DNA of 64,000 nt from Ascaris suum (taxonomy: Eukaryota; Nematoda; Chromadorea; Rhabditida; Ascarididae), in NCBI GenBank assembly GCA_013433145.1, contig CM024169.1:6798501-6862500 (forward strand), written 5' to 3'. Each line of letters starts with the position of its first letter. The first letter of the stretch is position 1. The notes under the pieces are model-generated. The model had not been told where the DNA came from. It did no database searches and saw only the letters and a program-made list of their open reading frames with translations. This document shows, in pieces, positions 11,101 through 25,700 of this stretch. The position numbers and the translations under genes are program-made.

Positions 11101-14100
11101 TGCACCACTGTTAAGCCAAACAAATTTCGCTTATGGGCATTCCCACTTCAGTCGTAACTCTTTACCTGACAAAGCGCGCAGTCTGGACGGTGACAATGAG
11201 TTGTAGAACCCGGCGCTTAATGGCCCTGAAAGTAGGATGCAGAGCATTTGAGTTCGATTAAGCTGTTAGTATAACATTAATGGGTGACAGAGTGAGAATA
11301 AAAAATTAGATAATGTAAAGATAGGCCGCAAAACACGTATGAGGCACCAGTATTGCAAAACGCATACACCATAGGGCGTATGCGAACCTAAGCGATTGTT
11401 TGGTTTATTGTCTTATTGTTTTATTTGCTCGTTGTGCTGCATGCGCCAACCTGGATGATAGCATCATTCACCTTACCGGAGACTTTTGGCAGCTCTCCTC
11501 GTTGCTTTATAGAAAGTGCTTGCAGTTACGTAAAATAAAGAAGACATCTCAAATACAATCGGTACTAGCGCTCGTTGTTTCCACTGCAACAATAAGTGCT
11601 CCAACATTCCAACATAACTTAATTCAATAATCATTAAATTTTTTCTCCTCTTGCGACTGCTATAACGCCTTATGCTTTCGATGCTTTTGCAAAAGCATAG
11701 TGTGGTGATCTTATGTCACACATCTTCAGGCATGTGTGTCTGTCTTCCCGGTAACGTTAACTTATAAGCAAAAAAAGTAGTGAACGTACTCTACAAAATA
11801 AAGTAACCTTACAAACCAAATTTCTTTTGCATTGATTAGCGCTTTTTTTTGCTAGTATTTGAAATATGCGATGTGGATGATAGCGACTGTGAATGCCGAT
11901 TTTTTAAAGCTTTCTTCAAATGGCAAAAGAAAATGACTCAGTCATTTTCACTCAAAACTTATAATGAGAAGACATTCGTCTTCGATAATCTCACTTTGCC
12001 AAAACAACTCATTGCACAGAATGCTATAAACCAAAAGACGATGAGAAAAAATCGGTAGCAAAAGTTTAAGGATGCAGGTCCTGACGCTGCTCTCAGAAAA
12101 ATCACTGAGTAAAATAATGGAATAATTTGAGGATTGCGAGCGGCTTTTGTGACTAAATCAATGGCAATTTCCGGAAGTATCCGGAGCATGTGGGGTAAGC
12201 CAAGATACCTTCGAAAGCACTAGTTCTTTTGCCTGATTGGACAAAGTTGAAGAGTTGAAAAATGGCAACAAAGTTGAAGAGGGATTTTACTAAAAAATAC
12301 CTTTGCCAAGGATGGAAGAAGATGTTATAGAAACTTCGATCTGTGAACACAGCTGTAGTGTCCTGCACCGTTGCAGGGTTAGTGTCCTTTGAAAACATGA
12401 CCACTTCTCAGCATTCATCTACTAATATTTCTTTGCAGTTTCGAAGAAATGCGATCGGCAGTACGTTTTCAAGCACCGTACAGAAGCGATTAGAGTAACT
12501 GCATTCATATTTCATCCACATATTTTACACAAATAATAATTTTTATCATTTTCTTTAAAACATTTAGCAGAGCACAAAGAACTTCATATCTCATGTATTA
12601 TAAGTAGGTTGATTTAGATTTTTAGATTGCACACGATTTTCGATAGTTCCACAGTCGTGATACGTATTGTGGATTTAAGACAGGTAGCCAAAATAAACTT
12701 TAAATGAAATTTGTTCTACTTAGACGGACACAAAGGATCACTCGTTTGGACGAGATAGAAGCAATGAGATTCTTTGCTAGCGTAGTTCTCATCTGTTTAC
12801 AAATATTACACGCGTTGTTTCACTTCGTCGACCGATGAAAACAATTTATGAGAGCGTGAGCGATGGCAGTTTCAAATACATCGCCACTATTTCAATAAAT
12901 GTGACCTATAGTGTGTTGAAATGCATTTAAGATATTTCTTTGCGTGAGCCTCAAATATTTCTCTCTCGTACTTTTATATTGGTCGAAATTTCTTTTGAGG
13001 TTGGCACACCTTTAGAAATATATTTAGTTGGATTTTTATTCTCAAAAAGTTCTAAGAACCTGCTCATTGACGAGTTTTTGCCACATTGTTGACCTTTTTT
13101 ACAATCTCTTTGAAAGCGTTTGCTAACGACTCTCCTAGACAATCGATGCAGTAAGGAAAGGAATTACACTGCAAAAATATCAGACTTTACTTCAGGTTTG
13201 TTCTTTTTTGAGTGTGGCTTCATTCATTGGAGTGCATCCCACTTTTCGAAGAAAGTGAAATGTTTCATTTTGCAGAAAATGCGATCACGAAAAAACTAAA
13301 AAAAGAACTGTTTCAATTTCTGCACAAATGAGATGCTTAAAATAAAAAAGCCATCTGCTATGATATTTGCTATTTTCATTAATTATGCGATTTTAAATAG
13401 GCGCATTTCTCCTTTTTGGGTTTTCTTAAGCGAATAAGAACGATGCAATTAATTTTAAGAACAATTAACTCCTTTCGGTTCTCGAATTCTTTTAAGTATA
13501 AAGCAATGGAATCATCGACAGGTGACGCATTCCCACTGTTCTCTTTCCCGCATTCCCTTTTCATGCAACTTGAATGTCTTCCTGATTTCTCTTCTTTAAA
13601 ATTATCTCTCAACTTTTTTCATAGGCGTCATTGGTCAAAGAAAACATCAAAATTAGCACAAACACAAAATGGCGGAAATTTTCAAGAGAAACTGGAAAAC
13701 ACTGTGCATCGATATGCGATTTGATGATATGAAAAGTATAACGTTTAATCTGATTTATCATCCATATTTGGCCTGTGAAATAAGCGTTCCGTTCAGTTCA
13801 TTTAAGTTCAATTTAATCAAAATCAACTAGGTTCCAACATTTGTAGCGCTTTGAGCACCTCATAAGAGCCGATTGCTAAAATCTGTCAAATCTTCAATCT
13901 CAGTGTTTGTTGTCCATATAATTTCTAGTGCACTTCAATCCGAATATCTCTGCCGCTGAAAATTAAGGTTTTACATGAGCACCTGAAATTCTGAATTTCG
14001 GTGATATTAAAAAAGGTCACCAGAAAAGCAGAAAACATTCTATCATGGCAATAGCATTTCAAATTGTAATTGAAAAACAAAAAATTATAAGCAGTTCTTT

Positions 14101-15895
14101 ATTATATTTTTGGATTCCTTTATTACTACTTAATGATATGCTACTTGAATAATTTTGCTGCGGTGATTAATTTTCAAGAGCTCTCAGGTGACTAACTATA
14201 ATTCCAATTTGCGAAGTGAACGAAGATAAGTTTTTGCTAATGCTAACTATGCTGTCCATTTGAGACAAGTCGAGATGAGCTTCATAGGCACATATACGGA
14301 ATTATCATATAGTGAATAGAACATCAAAAATGCGATAATTAACTGCCATCTGATTGATGCATTTTTTTTTCTCATTCACAGTGCGAACAACGGCACTGCT
14401 TAAAAGCAGCCGACAAAATGCGTGAAAAATTAGTTCAAATTGTTTCATCGAACCATTATCCCATACGGTCTATTATGCAATCATTCATCACGTTCATTCA
14501 ACGGTGCGTGCGTTTTTTATTTATTTTATTTCCGTTTGATTATCGCATTGTTTGAATTTAAACAAACAAATGTAACTCATATTGAATGCATTGGCCGTTT
14601 TCACAGAGTCGCGTTTTGCTCTTCCGATGATTATAAGCGAATTTGTGCAAATGTATTGCTAGCAAAATGCATATTCCTACTGAATTCGATGCATCGAATT
14701 AAACATTCATCGTAATCACCTCCATTCAACACAAATACTCATTACATACTGCTTCGTTCATAACTTTTTTTAATCTGCGGAATAGTTCAAAAATATCTCA
14801 ATAATGTGCTATGAAGGGAGCAGTGAAGGGCATAAAACCAATCTCACTAGAATTAATTGAACGCCTTCACAGCCTGGAAGTACTTGCATCAACTTTTTAG
14901 TGTCCCTTCGTTCGAAGGGAGATTCTATTAGTGGAGTAGCAAAAGTAGGCAACACTGCCAATGGTAAACGAACGAAATTCTATTTAATAGTGCATAATGA
15001 AGCACATGCTCTCCATGTACGATTTTCATCGCCCATAATAAATGTTTCATCAGCTATATAATATGCATTCCATTTTATATAATAGGTGAGTTTAAGAACC
15101 GTTCAGTGCAATCCATATTGGCATACATGAGAGAATATCACTAACCGAAACTGGTACATACAAAGAAATTCATCCCTTTCACCGCTTGAAACTTTCGTTA
15201 GTCTGCTTCGATGGATTTCCTGCGGTTAGAACTCCTAGTTTCGATTGCTGCATTATCCGTCTTTGGTATGCTATCAGCGTAATGATGCGTTTCTTGATGT
15301 GTTTTTACGTTATGCAAAGATGGCAATGCGCAGAATTTGAGCATTCGGCTCATTTGGATTTGAGCACTCGCAAGTAATGTACGATTATTGCGAGCGTTGT
15401 TTAACCGTGGTACACATTTCAGATCAGAGCTCGGCATACCTACGTTTTATGGTAAAACTTACTTAATATTTGTTCCTTAACGCAGTTTATAGAAAATAAA
15501 GCTGCATCACATTCCATACCCCTGTAGTAACTTCGGCCTATTATAGCCGACCTTGATCTACCTTCGTCATTTGCATCGCCGATCCCACAAGTTTGCAATT
15601 TATTTTTCCTGTCGAAAGCTCATTATGGCCTCTGGCATAATCTGTAAGCCCCATTAAACTCTTTAAGAGCTAGACAGATGCGAATAAGAAATTTAAATAG
15701 CCCATATATTTTAATGCACCATTAATAGGCAGATATATGATAGGTAATGTTGATTTTAATTATGAAGTCAATATTTATGCTTATTTCAACTGATAGAGTT
15801 GTGATACCGGGTCGGTCATATTACTAGGTAACAATAGAGTAGTGCACAATATTGAGCATGATCTTGCGTTAAACATTTGATTGCGTGTCAAATAC
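8130..15895. other. Gene-poor AT-rich stretch
   Basis: Only short open frames, none with convincing splice sites plus protein-like composition. No transposon domain or RNA gene recognised. Probably intergenic or part of a very long intron. Confidence 0.4.
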
Positions 15896-16057
15896 TTTTT
15901 TTCAACGATTCTCATCCATCCCTTTTTTGCTGAGGAGGGCTCTAAGTATCTGATCAACTTGAATGATGGTGGAGACGTTCTTTTCGATGGCGATGATTCC
16001 CCATTACTAATTTCATCCCTCACGATCTTCTCGGAGGAGTTTCTTCTGTAGGGAAAT
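15896..16057 (-). CDS. Candidate minus-strand exon, Ser/Pro-rich
   Basis: Reading the minus strand, acceptor AACTTCTTCAG precedes an open frame with YRRNSSEKIVRDEISNGESS, PSKRTSPPSFKLIRYLEP and KKGWMRIVEKK before a donor GTATTTG. SP and TSPP sites look like a regulatory linker. No partner exon was identified and no family is recognised. Confidence 0.3.
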
Positions 16058-16264
16058 CTGAAGAAGTTTGCATATGCCACAGTGCCAACGAATATCGATC
16101 ATATTTCTGTGAAGCTTCAGGCTTTAAGGGCTTATTTTCGTCATTTTTTAGCTCTTCATCATATTCATTAACTTTAAACATGTTAAATACATACTGCATT
16201 TGATGGATGCAGATACCAGCATTTGCTAATCGAACGCCCTTCGTTAGCCCCTCACATTTCTATC

Positions 16265-16560
16265 CTGGAATATAAAATATCTTCATTGAAGTAAGGAATC
16301 GATATTTACTCGTTTTTTTTGGAATCTTCTCGCATTTCTCTTTTATGATATTGAGTGTCCTGGCTGAAGTATGGAGATGATATTTAACCAATTTTGTTTG
16401 GATATTTCTTGTGTGTCTGTATTACAATATCAAATTTCTTGAGTGTTCCATAGCATAATATCACATGCCTTAATTTTTTCATGAAGTGAATATTTATCCG
16501 GCTTTGTTTGCATTACTCCGCTACAACATCAAATATCCTAGCTGATGATAACATCAGTCT
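16265..16560. repeat. Diverged tandem repeat, about three units of 80-115 bp
   Basis: Successive segments each begin near GAAGTAAGG/GAAGTATGG/GAAGTGAAT, followed by ATATTTA, a (T)TTTGTTTGGA-like block and ATCAAAT/ATATTGA. Starts near 16288, 16366 and 16482. Alignment by eye, so unit limits are approximate. Confidence 0.4.
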
Positions 16561-16599
16561 ATACCAAGAGTTATCCCTGCGATGGACACCAGCAGCTAT

Positions 16600-19500
16600 A
16601 GTTATGGATTTTGCATTACAAGGGTAATAGTAAGCCACATCGAAAAGTTATTTAAATTGTTATGGGAAACAGTCAGCTGCAATATCATTTATCCTCATAA
16701 AGCTTTTCTTCGCTCCGCTTGGGCACTTTCGGTTCAATTTTCGGCAGACGCCTGGTTGATGCGTGTAAGCTGTCTGCTTACCGACCTTAGAGATTACCAG
16801 AAAAATGGCAAATGGTAAGCTTGAGTAACGCCGTTAGCTATAGCACTTGCATTACTTCATATTAATCCAAAGCCAAAAATTGCCCGGGCTGGTTAGATTG
16901 CCTTAAATATTCCGTGTTTCCGTTTCCTGCCTCATGTGAAATAAAAAGTGCCATATGCTCATGACTCGAGCAGAGGAAACTTGAAATATTTGATGCGCGA
17001 AACTTTTTCGAAGCTGCCACGTGAGAGTTTTGCGGAAGAAGATTACCTTGTTCTTAAATTTGCAACTTCTTCCACTACGCAAAATAAATTCCACAATAAA
17101 TGTGCAAATTGAATTGCTCTCGATATCTCCCAAACAGCTTCATCATAGAGGCCTCTGGTTGGAAGAACGCCTGTGTTTGGAAGAATGCAGTTCGAGTCCT
17201 ACCAACTATCGACTCAAAGCAGCAGGCGATAAAGCATAACAAAATTTTGAATTACCCATTTTCCACGTGGCCGGCATGATAAAAAGTTGCCGGCTATGGA
17301 GACATTAGTGAAATGAAAATTTTCATTATCAACTGAAGTCCATGCATTCATAAAATTTTGAAGAATCCCTCCGAGTGAGGTTGTCTTTGACAAGCACTAG
17401 GACGAATCGAGAACAAAATAGACCTTCACTATGGGAAGTGTCATTTCAGTGGCTCATTTTAATGAAACGACAATTACTGTTAAAAAATGAGCAGATCAGT
17501 AGCGAAATTGTTATACGAATACTGATAAGCACATTATTTCTGGTGAAACTCGCCTATCAAAGAAATATGACCGTTTTGGAGCAAAAACTGTTTAAATTCG
17601 CCTTACATAATGATGAGTTCGGTGGCAAGATAACGAAAAAGTAAGTGATTGTGGATAATTGTCGACTTTTCGCGACAGTTATGTCTATTTCAGCTTAACG
17701 TGCCTGGTTCATTATCGAGCATTTAATGAAGGCATTGGCCACTGCTGCGCATCTCGTCAAAGACAGAATTGCCCCAATTTTGGCCAGTGTTTTTCTTCTT
17801 TTTGAATAAATAATTAATAGGAATCATTTTACCTAAATCCGTTTATTCAGTTTCATTAGATGCACTATTTATCGATCGCTTCGCAAGTAAGCACTTCTCA
17901 TCTTTTCAGCTGTTATTGCATACTAAATATTGCATATAAAACGCTTCAGATTTCAAAATTTACATATTATTATTAATCGTTGTGATTGCTCTCTATCTAT
18001 AGTGTAGATGAATTCATCTACGAATCCACGTCGATATTTTACTGGAAACGCGCGTAGCATTGCGCCCATTTGGATAATTGCTCGACTCTATTTTTTCGCA
18101 TAAATAAAAATCATTCGCTTCGTCGCTTGTGTCGTTATTGTGCCGATCAAATGCACCACCCACGCCATTCGTTATGTGTGCTATTTGCATGTACGAGACC
18201 AACCAATGCAAATGATTTCGCATACAAATTCAGTTGTTTCTTTACAGGGAATTCACTCGGTCAGTTCATAAGCGCCTCCTATGTCCGTCACCTCTAAAGG
18301 AGCGCTACTAGTACACAACCCATTAGATATTACTGCATTTCCTGCAACTTCTAAGACAGCCGACAGATCCTTCCTTCATGCCCCTTTTATTTGGCGCTTG
18401 TCTTGTTAGGTGCCTAATATGAAATTTTACTTTCACTTTTAATTTGGAAAAGTTTGAGTTAGTTTTTTATTAGCTGCATCTACCATATCTTTCCTTACTC
18501 ATCAGCTGAAACTACTCATGCATATAAACGGAAAATTACACGTTAGACATGTATTTTTTAGCGAAAATGTAACACTCACATAAAGTTTTTATTGCCAAAC
18601 CAAAAGCGCATTTTGGAAAATGATTTTCATTCACTCAATAAAAACTTGGCTGCAAGTGTTGTCTAAGCTTCAGTATATGAGCATCGAAACACATGAAACC
18701 CAACGAAAATATCGAGGTTCTTCAAACTAATGTTGTGAAATATGGGAATTCTGAATTCGCCCGCACATAACCCATTTTTCGTATGCCATAATTTGGAACT
18801 TTTGCCAGAAAATTTCCTCTCAATGCGTAATAAAGCGAGTGTTTAGAAAGCCAAAAACCTAGTGCAGCAATGCAAAGCCTGCAAACGCGTTCAGATCGAC
18901 CGAATGCGAAAAATTCAGCTTTTTCTTGCATTTCTATGATTCTGGAGCGGCTTTTTTGCCTGGAAACAAGGTTTTCAGAAGTCTGGTTACATCAGAGACC
19001 GATTGATTCATTCAAAATCGCGGGGAAGTTGAGAAAGCGGTGCCCAATTGTGGAATTCTGCATGTTTTCATTTTCTTCAGCTGCAACCGAGCGTTATTTT
19101 GCGTATCACCTCATCTCATCGATATCATAGAGTAGTGAACGTTTGTTTTACTGAAAGCTTTCATAGGTTTCTTCTATAACATATTGCAATAGCCAAAAAA
19201 TAGCGACAACGTTTACCTTCTTTCAGTTTTCTCTCCTTCCCAGTTTCCCTATCCGACTGAAATTGTTTCAGTTGTTGCTGAGCAAACTCACTGGTTTGCA
19301 GCAGAAAGCGAGTTAAAACCGACTGCATTTCGAAAATGTAAATTACTGCCAACGACGACATTTAATAACCTCTAACGGGAATCTGGTTGCAAACCAAAAA
19401 ACCGAGCGACTGACATTTTTCTATCCGAGTAGCAGCGAGCAAAATTTCAGTTACAATTTGAATATCTGCTAAAACATGGTTTCATAACAGTATTATGCAG

Positions 19501-21279
19501 TATTGTTTAACCAGTACAACCACACTTCATACGACTTCATTTTAATATCAATAGCGAACGGATAGCCAATTCATAACAGTTAGCGTTAATGCAATCAAAA
19601 TAAAATAAGCAACTTCGTCGTGGCCATGGCCGAACTGAGCACTGAGAGAACTTTGGCTAAAGTGCGGATAAGGGCCATCCTTACAAAATCAGACTAAAGG
19701 ACAAGCATGGAAGCAAAGGTCAACATAAGGCGACGAGGAAGCCATAGGTTGTTAAGCCCAACAATCTACCTACTGATCATCACGTGGGCTTGAGCAAATG
19801 GACCGAACATAGCCAGAAAAGCAGACGTCAACCAAATGATACACAACCTTGCAGTGCGACAAGTGCGATAGAATAGCTCCAAAATGTGTTCAGTTACAGA
19901 GGAAAAACATGTGGTTGAGGCAAAATAGTGAAAACCACTCAAAACTTAGTTTCATAATGGAGAAATATTTGACGTTCCGCTAACAGTTTCTCACTTTCTA
20001 ACGATGGTTCTTGTTAAGTCCGTACCATACTACAAGATATCTCGTCAAAACGTGAAAAGGAAAAATGCTGATTAGAAGCAACGTCATTTCTAAAACAAGA
20101 ACATTTCTGCACAAAACGACTATTCGCTATGAAAATAATCATAATCTTTCTTCAGAATTATTCATGACTGTAACTGATATCGCGAGGATTTGCGAAAATC
20201 GGGGAATCCATAGTTTCAGTTAAACCAAGGCGATTCCTCAACGCGTTATTAACGTCATCCCACTACAATCGACTTCTCGTGCTTACACATAAGAAGACTG
20301 CACGAAACGAACTTAGGGCGGAGAAGAGCCAAAGTCATGTAATATCCCAGCTGAACTCGAAGATCGTGCTCATCTGCATAAAAAGAAGATACAGATTTTA
20401 CTTCGACTTAGATACTATGAGTAGCACGCAAGGACAGAACACAAAAAACAACATTCATGCCTGAACGCCTCCTCGCCGTTTTCATTTCGCCATGCTCGCT
20501 GAAATTTATGGCTTCCGCTTAAGCTGTTTAAATGTGGTCTTTCATGTCGCAGGCTGGTTATTTGCATGAACTCGTAAGCAGCGATCCTTTCCACGTACTT
20601 TCTTGCTGCAACGCACGACCTTTTTTCCTATTCTTACGAGCATCCACACGCTTCACAAACTTCCGAATATTCCCACACTTTGCTCCTCCCTTCGTGCATC
20701 TCTTTTAATCCGGACAAAAGAGTCCATCTATATATCATGCCTGTTCAATTTCCGATGCCCTCTTCTTCTTCGAGAACGATTTCATTCAGGATTCGGAGCA
20801 GGTCGACATGGCGAGCACAACGGACGCTATTCTTCAGCATCACTGTTCAACTTTCCTACCGAAATTTTGTGCATTGTGCGCTCTTAATTCCGGTCCACTG
20901 CCTCCTCATTAGGTCCCAAATTTTGCATCCTCCTCGTAGTGTTTGAATGGCATATTTATCCATCCCTTTTCGTGCTCTCTTAATCTACTCGTGAGGAACT
21001 TTCAAGGTTTTTTAGTGTTCTTCTTGGTGTTTTGAGGGCTGATGATTACTTCTTTCAAGGCACCATTTCTTTTTAGTCCGTTTCATTATTTCTTATGGTA
21101 CAAAATTCCTCCTTTTTGCCATCTGAAGAAGTTGCGGACAGTGTTACAAGTAGATTTTATGATATCTTCATTAAATATACGTTCGCTTCATTTACATTGC
21201 TGTGCAAGAAACAAAGTTTCTTGCATAGCTTGAAGTGCCTATTAAAGAGCATAGTTTTCGAAGAATATTTGAACACGTT

Positions 21280-21280
<1 letters not shown>
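16600..21280. other. No recognisable gene
   Basis: AT-rich sequence with scattered short frames. A locally GC-richer block at about 19620-19900 has no open frame longer than about 20 codons in a plausible coding frame and may be an interspersed repeat. Confidence 0.35.
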
Positions 21281-21525
<245 letters not shown>

Positions 21526-22621
21526 CATATTTTACATACACCAAAAAACCACCGACTCTATCCATACTGAAATAATAAAAGCATTATTTAGTGTGAACCA
21601 GTGGGAACAACAGGATCAACCGCAACTGTTGTCTGAAACTGAATCATTTGTGGTCCCATTACGTTACCAGTTTATTCTGAAATGATTTCCAAGCTGTCAT
21701 CATGATCTGAAATAAACCACCGAACCTTTCGCATGGCGTCAGCTGCTTTGAAGTGCGATGTTATACGCATTTCCCGTCATCTCTCATTTCCCTCATCCTA
21801 GCCGCTCACTCTTCTAAGAGAATTTGACCCATACAACACTTTTTCTTCTCTTCAACAAACTGTTCTAACTTTCCGATGTAACAACAACTTTTATATTGTT
21901 CTTCCAAGTTTTAGATATTGCAGCATAGTGTGATTTTTCAAGAAGTAAGGACTTAAGATAATTGGTACTCGGATATTCAAGGGCAGACTTTTTGTTCGCA
22001 AATATGTTCAACAGATATTCACTCCCGATGAGTCTACGAATTGAATGCAATGTAGTATGAAATAATAACCACCTTCGATTTCTAGATGTATGTTTTGAGT
22101 TAAGAAACTGATTTCATTTTTTAATTGAACAAGGATGGGGGAAAGAAATATTGTAGATGGACAATATGTTTAGGAAACTGGAAGAAGTAATTGAGAAACG
22201 AATAAATAAAAAAATGTTTATTTCAAAAGAGTGCATGGTAGGTACTCTTACTTGCAGTGAATGGAGATTTATAAAGATAATTAATCCAAAGTAATATTAA
22301 AGATCGGAATGAATTGCGTTATATGCCAAAATATGCAGGAATTCGCATATATCAATTTACCGCTATGATAGATACATAATTATTGCCACACTTACTTGGC
22401 CATACAGTTAAAAGGACCACGAACCTAGTAAAGTAAGGCAAAATGAAACTTAACATGCAAATTTTGTTGCCTTCACAGAGAAAATGGATACATACATGCA
22501 TAAAGGCAGTGAACAATATGCAGATTTAATTAAAAGCTTTCCTTTTAAAAAGCAAACGCTCGCCCATCGTAGGTGATTGCTTTGCCATGAGCCGTTCTGC
22601 GCAATGCGCGCGCGAAGGGGA

Positions 22622-22761
22622 CTAGACATCAATCCAGTGTGGGTGCGGAGCAAAAGCCGCGGGGTCAGAAGTTGGGTACGAGTTGTCCGGTTCAAACTGC
22701 TGTGGGGAAGGAATCCAGCCCACATGCAATGCTTCAGATTTTGGCTCTTCACTACGAAATC
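22622..22761 (-). CDS. Candidate 3'-terminal exon, Pro-rich C-terminus, unknown gene
   Basis: On the minus strand, acceptor TTTCCTTCGTCATAG is followed by 45 open codons and TAG. The protein reads FRSEEPKSEALHVGWIPSPQ, QFEPDNSYPTSDPAAFAP, HPHWIDV. Composition (Pro, Ser, Asp, Trp) and the local GC rise at 22560-22750 differ from the surrounding DNA. Upstream exons would lie at higher coordinates but were not found. No family recognised. Confidence 0.35.
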
Positions 22762-22799
22762 CTATGACGAAGGAAATATGGTAATCGGAACTGAATGAA

Positions 22800-25700
22800 A
22801 ACAATTGGCTGCAAAATAAATTTGCCAAGACCGAATGCGTTTCAAAAATGTCTTTTGGTTGCCGACCGAAAGCATCCAATCAAAATCGAGTTTTGCCGCA
22901 GGCAAAAAAATAAGTAAAGCCAGAAACGAGGTAAAAACCGATCGAAAATTCGAATTCCAACTGAAGCTCGGTCTCGTTTGGCATCACAAATTTTGATTAT
23001 ACTTATCATTTTTCACTGCTGAGTACAAAAGGACAAACTAACGAGGAGATCGATACGAACAGTTGCAAAGAAATGACGTTGCCAGTAAGCACATTTGCAA
23101 ATGTTGTTAAGGTGGGATCACGATTTTTAAAAAATATAAAAATTTCTGCGATGGGGAAACAAAAACCGGAATTGTTTTGAGTATTGCAAATTTATCGCCT
23201 GAAATGAGAGAGCAGTTCTTTGGAGTACTTTCCGACTCAGATCTTTGAGCACAAAGCTCTACTATGCAGTGTAATCATATAAAACTTCACAACTTGTATG
23301 CGCTTCTTAAACGAGTTCTGCAGATTATATTGGAATAATTCTCATAAGTTAAGGATTACATCGGAAAAAAGGATTTCAGAATTCACAGAAGTACACCAGA
23401 ATGCAATAGAAGTTCGATAAAGTAATAAGCACTGATGTCATTTCCTATTTTCTCTCTTCTCATCTTATGCAAAACTCCCTCAAAGGGCGTCAGTTTCTTC
23501 AGAGCGACGGGGCACATCGTTTAGGTGATACTTTGGTTGGCTTTCGAATATTTAACAAAATGACAACATCACATTTTGCAATTGATATATTCGTCATGGT
23601 GAAATTTTTTTGTAGTCGGTAGCAGTTTCCGAGTTCATGAATAGTTCTAATTTAAATTTTTACTCGATCCCTTAGAGCTTCCTTGAAGAAAGACCCTTTC
23701 TGATCTCCAATTATTATATTTATACTACTAATCTGGTGAAGGAGTCTGCAGAGGTGCTCTCAAAGCAACGGTCCTATCTTTGAATCAATCAATAACTTAT
23801 TGATTGGGAGGGCCGACAGCAGTCTGCTATGTAAGTTTCGAAAGAATGTAGCAGGTAGTGAAATTTGTTGGAGGGAAAATAAAAATCTTCACGGAAACGA
23901 TATTCTCCGGTTATTGGAAAGGGACCTAATTTATTTTTTCACGTAGTGCTTTCTTTCATGTAGTGCCAATTTTACAAAAAGTGCTAACGTTGAGAAGCTC
24001 ATGCTCTGCTGAGTAGAAAGACAAACTCCCTTAGTAATTGCTCGTTGATTCCATCGCCAAATTGCGCAGATGTGTTGCGACACAAATCGAGTATAAGATA
24101 TTGTGCCAAACAAGATAGTGTGACAACGTGTACCCGACTATGAAGCATCTGCTCATGTTGTGATCGCATGCAAGGGAATACCATTGTTGAGGTGAATTAC
24201 GCTTGTGACGTGTCAACAGAACGGGTATGGCAAGTTCTTCATCCGATAGATTCCTCAATTTTCGCATGCCCTTGCGCCACATGCGCTACTCACATTTCTT
24301 CTGGTGAAGTTCGTCGAGAGAAAGCTTATCTCCGTTCCAATGATGCATACTTTTCAGAATGTCCCAAAGGTCACTAGGCACTCCGGTTACCCAACATTCC
24401 GGCACTTTGACACTCCTGCAAAAAAGAACAAAAAATTTTTTCTGTTGTAGTAGTCTTCCTAGGGTAAAAAATGAGTTGATAAAGCGAACGATTTTTCACA
24501 AGAGTGCATACGTTGTTTGCGTATGTACGTAAGAGTAATTGTACAGTGGCTCTTTGCGTATTTGTGTATAAGTGTCTTTGGATATGATCCTGTGTGTCTG
24601 CATGTGTGCTTCTGCGTATCGGTGTGAAATGGCGTTTGTGTGTCTGCGTGCACTTGCCGCAATGTTTGCATGTGTCCGTTTATGTGATGCGCTTACTTGC
24701 GAGCATGCATTCATGTATGCTTGTTTGCATGCGCATTTGTGTTTGCAACTGTCTATGTATGCGCGCGTGTTTGTCTTGCATGCATGCGGTATTCAAACTG
24801 GCTTTCCCAGGTGTAGGCGTGAATTTTTAATGCAATTTGCTCATTATAGTTTTGAATGTGGAGAGTAAATTGACTCGATCTTGAAAAAATCAACAAACAC
24901 GACCATCTGGGTGTAGCATCACCTCTTTTGCTAGTCTCCGAGGAATGGATATCGTACCATAAACGGAAGAGGGCAACTTTTGTTTGTGAATGCCGCTAAG
25001 ATAAAATCTCAGGTCCAGTTCAAAAAGCTCGCTCCGAAAACTGAATTGAATTAAATGAGCTGATTTTACTAAGCTTTCGAGGTAACGTATGCATGGAACC
25101 GTGATCCATCACTTCTAAGCATGTAAGAATAAATCAGCGCAAAAATCGATGAAATTTCCCGCTTTTTTTAGGCTCTCAGTGGTCAGCGGTGCCCATCGTG
25201 ATTTATCTTTATCCACACTGCGGCAGGCACTTGTTTATGACCTAATATGCTTGTATTTGGTAGACGCTTAAGTGGAGTAATAAGAGTAGAGGCAATATTT
25301 GTTTTCTCTGGCAGTTTCAGTACATTTTCCTCATATACAACTTTTGGTGGCTGCCTTCATCTCCTTTAATCTTCTTCAGTATCTTCTCTTCTCTTCAGCG
25401 CATCTTAATGGACGAGGATTCTTTTTCATTCAGTGCTATAACAGCTTCTAGGTGCATTGAACGATGAAGCATTTGTCGCCAATACTATCGCAATGCCCAT
25501 CTCTTTGACAATATCTATAATTCCATTGTGTTTATTTGCAGACTTAAATCAAACGCTGGATGAACGGAGACGAGCATCATCTCCAATTAAATGTTTATGA
25601 CTTCACGCGTGAATGTTCTTTAAAAACGCATTTTTTTTTTCATTTAATGAGCAAATTTATCAGCTGAGTGAAGATGCGCAATAGTGCGTTCACGTTTTAG

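Noticed and set aside
17150..17210. GTTCGAGTCC box suggesting a tRNA
   Set aside because: The surrounding sequence does not fold into T-arm or acceptor stems of the right spacing.
24459..24868. Cys-rich and His/Thr-rich overlapping ORFs
   Set aside because: Created by the TG/CA-rich tract, with no splice sites or signal peptide.
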